DNA from: Meira nashicola
Lineage: Eukaryota > Basidiomycota > Exobasidiomycetes > Exobasidiales > Brachybasidiaceae
Reading direction: 5' to 3'
DNA: 18,986 nt
Assembly: GCA_001600355.1 (NCBI GenBank)
Contig: BCJU01000008.1
Coordinates: forward strand, 1-18,986
Positions 18,320-18,986 of this stretch are shown here, piece after piece (the first letter of the stretch is position 1; each line of letters opens with the position of its first letter). A program made the translations under genes and the position numbers. The notes below the pieces were generated by a model. It was not told where the DNA came from. It did not search any database and saw only the letters and a program-made list of their open reading frames with translations.

Positions 18320-18634
18320 TCACAAATTCTTAATCAAAATTTCATCATCATGCGAACCTGAGGGCTCGAGAATGCTGCTGAGGATGCTGTATTGATGAGA
18401 CAAAACATTCTTGTATAGGCAAAAGTTACACAGAAATATTTTTTGATCTGCAGAACTTGTCAAATAATCTTGATGATTATGCAAGTTAGTGAGTTCAGTG
18501 TTGTATACAAAAAGTCCGAAAATTCTGTAGTAATACATTTCAATCTCCACTTTATCCCCTGAATATGTCTTAAAGACGGTATGATGAGTTCCGATGTCGG
18601 ACAGTAGCCATCGAGAAAGCCATCGACGATCCAT
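18320..18634 (-). CDS. Hypothetical protein, 104 aa or spliced variant
   Basis: An open frame from ATG 18634 to TGA 18320, starting MDRRWLSRWLLSDIGTHH and including KVEIEMYYYRIFGLF. An intron is plausible inside it (donor GTATAC after RIFGLF, branch-like CACTAAC, acceptor TCTGCAG about 60 nt later). Removing it keeps an open frame that ends earlier, with IKKYFCVTFAYTRMFCLI. Both versions are open, so the true structure is undecided. It lies about 20 bp upstream of the 142-aa candidate on the same strand and could be part of that gene. No family recognised. Confidence 0.3.
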   Translation of the reverse strand: MDRRWLSRWLLSDIGTHHTVFKTYSGDKVEIEMYYYRIFGLFVYNTELTNLHNHQDYLTSSADQKIFLCNFCLYKNVLSHQYSILSSILEPSGSHDDEILIKNL

Positions 18635-18801
18635 CTGGGTTTACGTATTTAAAATGATATATATGTAGATCATTTTAGTCTAATCATTTTACAAGATTTT
18701 TTGTTTTTTAGCATGAGACTTCGACATCTGCATCCTTGATACTTCCTCGCCCGGAAGAACAGGCAACAACGGTTGCGCAAATCTGTATTCTTTCTTGACA
18801 T

Positions 18802-18986
18802 TTAAAGAAAAGCACTATTCTCGTCAACCCAAAGCTCAGTACAGAGATCTTTATGAAAGTTGCATTCCGGGGAGGCGCTATTCAGAAAATACTCAAAACT
18901 CTCCATATGTTCCTGCGCCAGATCCACATCGTTACCATGGTTTCCAATCAAAGATTGCGGTGAAGATTTGCGTGACAACCTCACCT
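18802..18986 (-). CDS. Partial frame with a GNH motif, running off the right edge
   Basis: The frame enters from the right edge and stops at TAA 18802-18804. It reads RLSRKSSPQSLIGNHGNDVD then LAQEHMESFEYFLNSASPE. GNH followed by an acidic stretch and DLxxExM resembles the GNH(D/E) motif of calcineurin-like metallophosphoesterases of the Dcr2 type, but the residue after His is Gly rather than Asp/Glu. The similarity is weak. It could be a 3'-terminal exon, a truncated copy or a chance frame. Confidence 0.3.
   Translation of the reverse strand, partial: VRLSRKSSPQSLIGNHGNDVDLAQEHMESFEYFLNSASPECNFHKDLCTELWVDENSAFL

Noticed and set aside
18035..18361. 108-codon plus-strand ORF
   Set aside because: It is antisense to the two-exon minus-strand candidate, which has better splice evidence.

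Overview
The window looks like nuclear DNA of a filamentous or biotrophic fungus; the phylum cannot be fixed from the sequence. The evidence is short GT-AG introns of about 70-110 nt inside protein genes, a GATA zinc finger of the 18-residue-loop type found in fungi, a cysteine-free small secreted protein, monocistronic genes on both strands with wide spacers, and very AT-rich blocks. I see no bacterial operons, tRNA, rRNA or CRISPR array.

Layout. 1-159 is the start of an unidentified minus-strand gene. 1.5-2.4 kb holds two decayed minus-strand copies of one unknown gene. 2617-4737 (minus) is a three-exon transketolase-type enzyme of 652 residues that splices into a perfect frame. 6594-7346 (+) is an intact GATA-type transcription factor. 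Just upstream of it lies a coding-like relic, and a diverged second copy of part of that relic sits about 5.1 kb downstream. 7347-8740 is an AT-rich, TA-rich block containing a decayed reading frame. From about 9.5 to 14.5 kb nearly everything is broken: a multiply frameshifted minus-strand relic, a frameshifted plus-strand gene, the second repeat copy, an amidohydrolase of the 6-methylsalicylate-decarboxylase type with two frameshifts, an 85-90% AT block, and another relic with stops and a frameshift. 15004-15372 (+) is an intact secreted protein of 122 residues. 17-18.3 kb holds two small intron-containing gene models (minus) that splice in frame but match nothing I know. The right edge carries part of a minus-strand frame with a GNH motif.

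How it fits together. The intact genes (transketolase, GATA factor, secreted protein) are independent and show no shared pathway. The main message is a gene-decay compartment between AT-rich blocks, where recognisable coding sequence is broken by single-base indels and by stops of the kind C-to-T changes produce. This suggests relaxed selection and possibly repeat-induced mutation. Indel errors in the assembly are the main alternative for the frameshifts, but the clean 1959-nt transketolase frame argues against poor base quality overall. I found no convincing evidence of a new multi-gene system.
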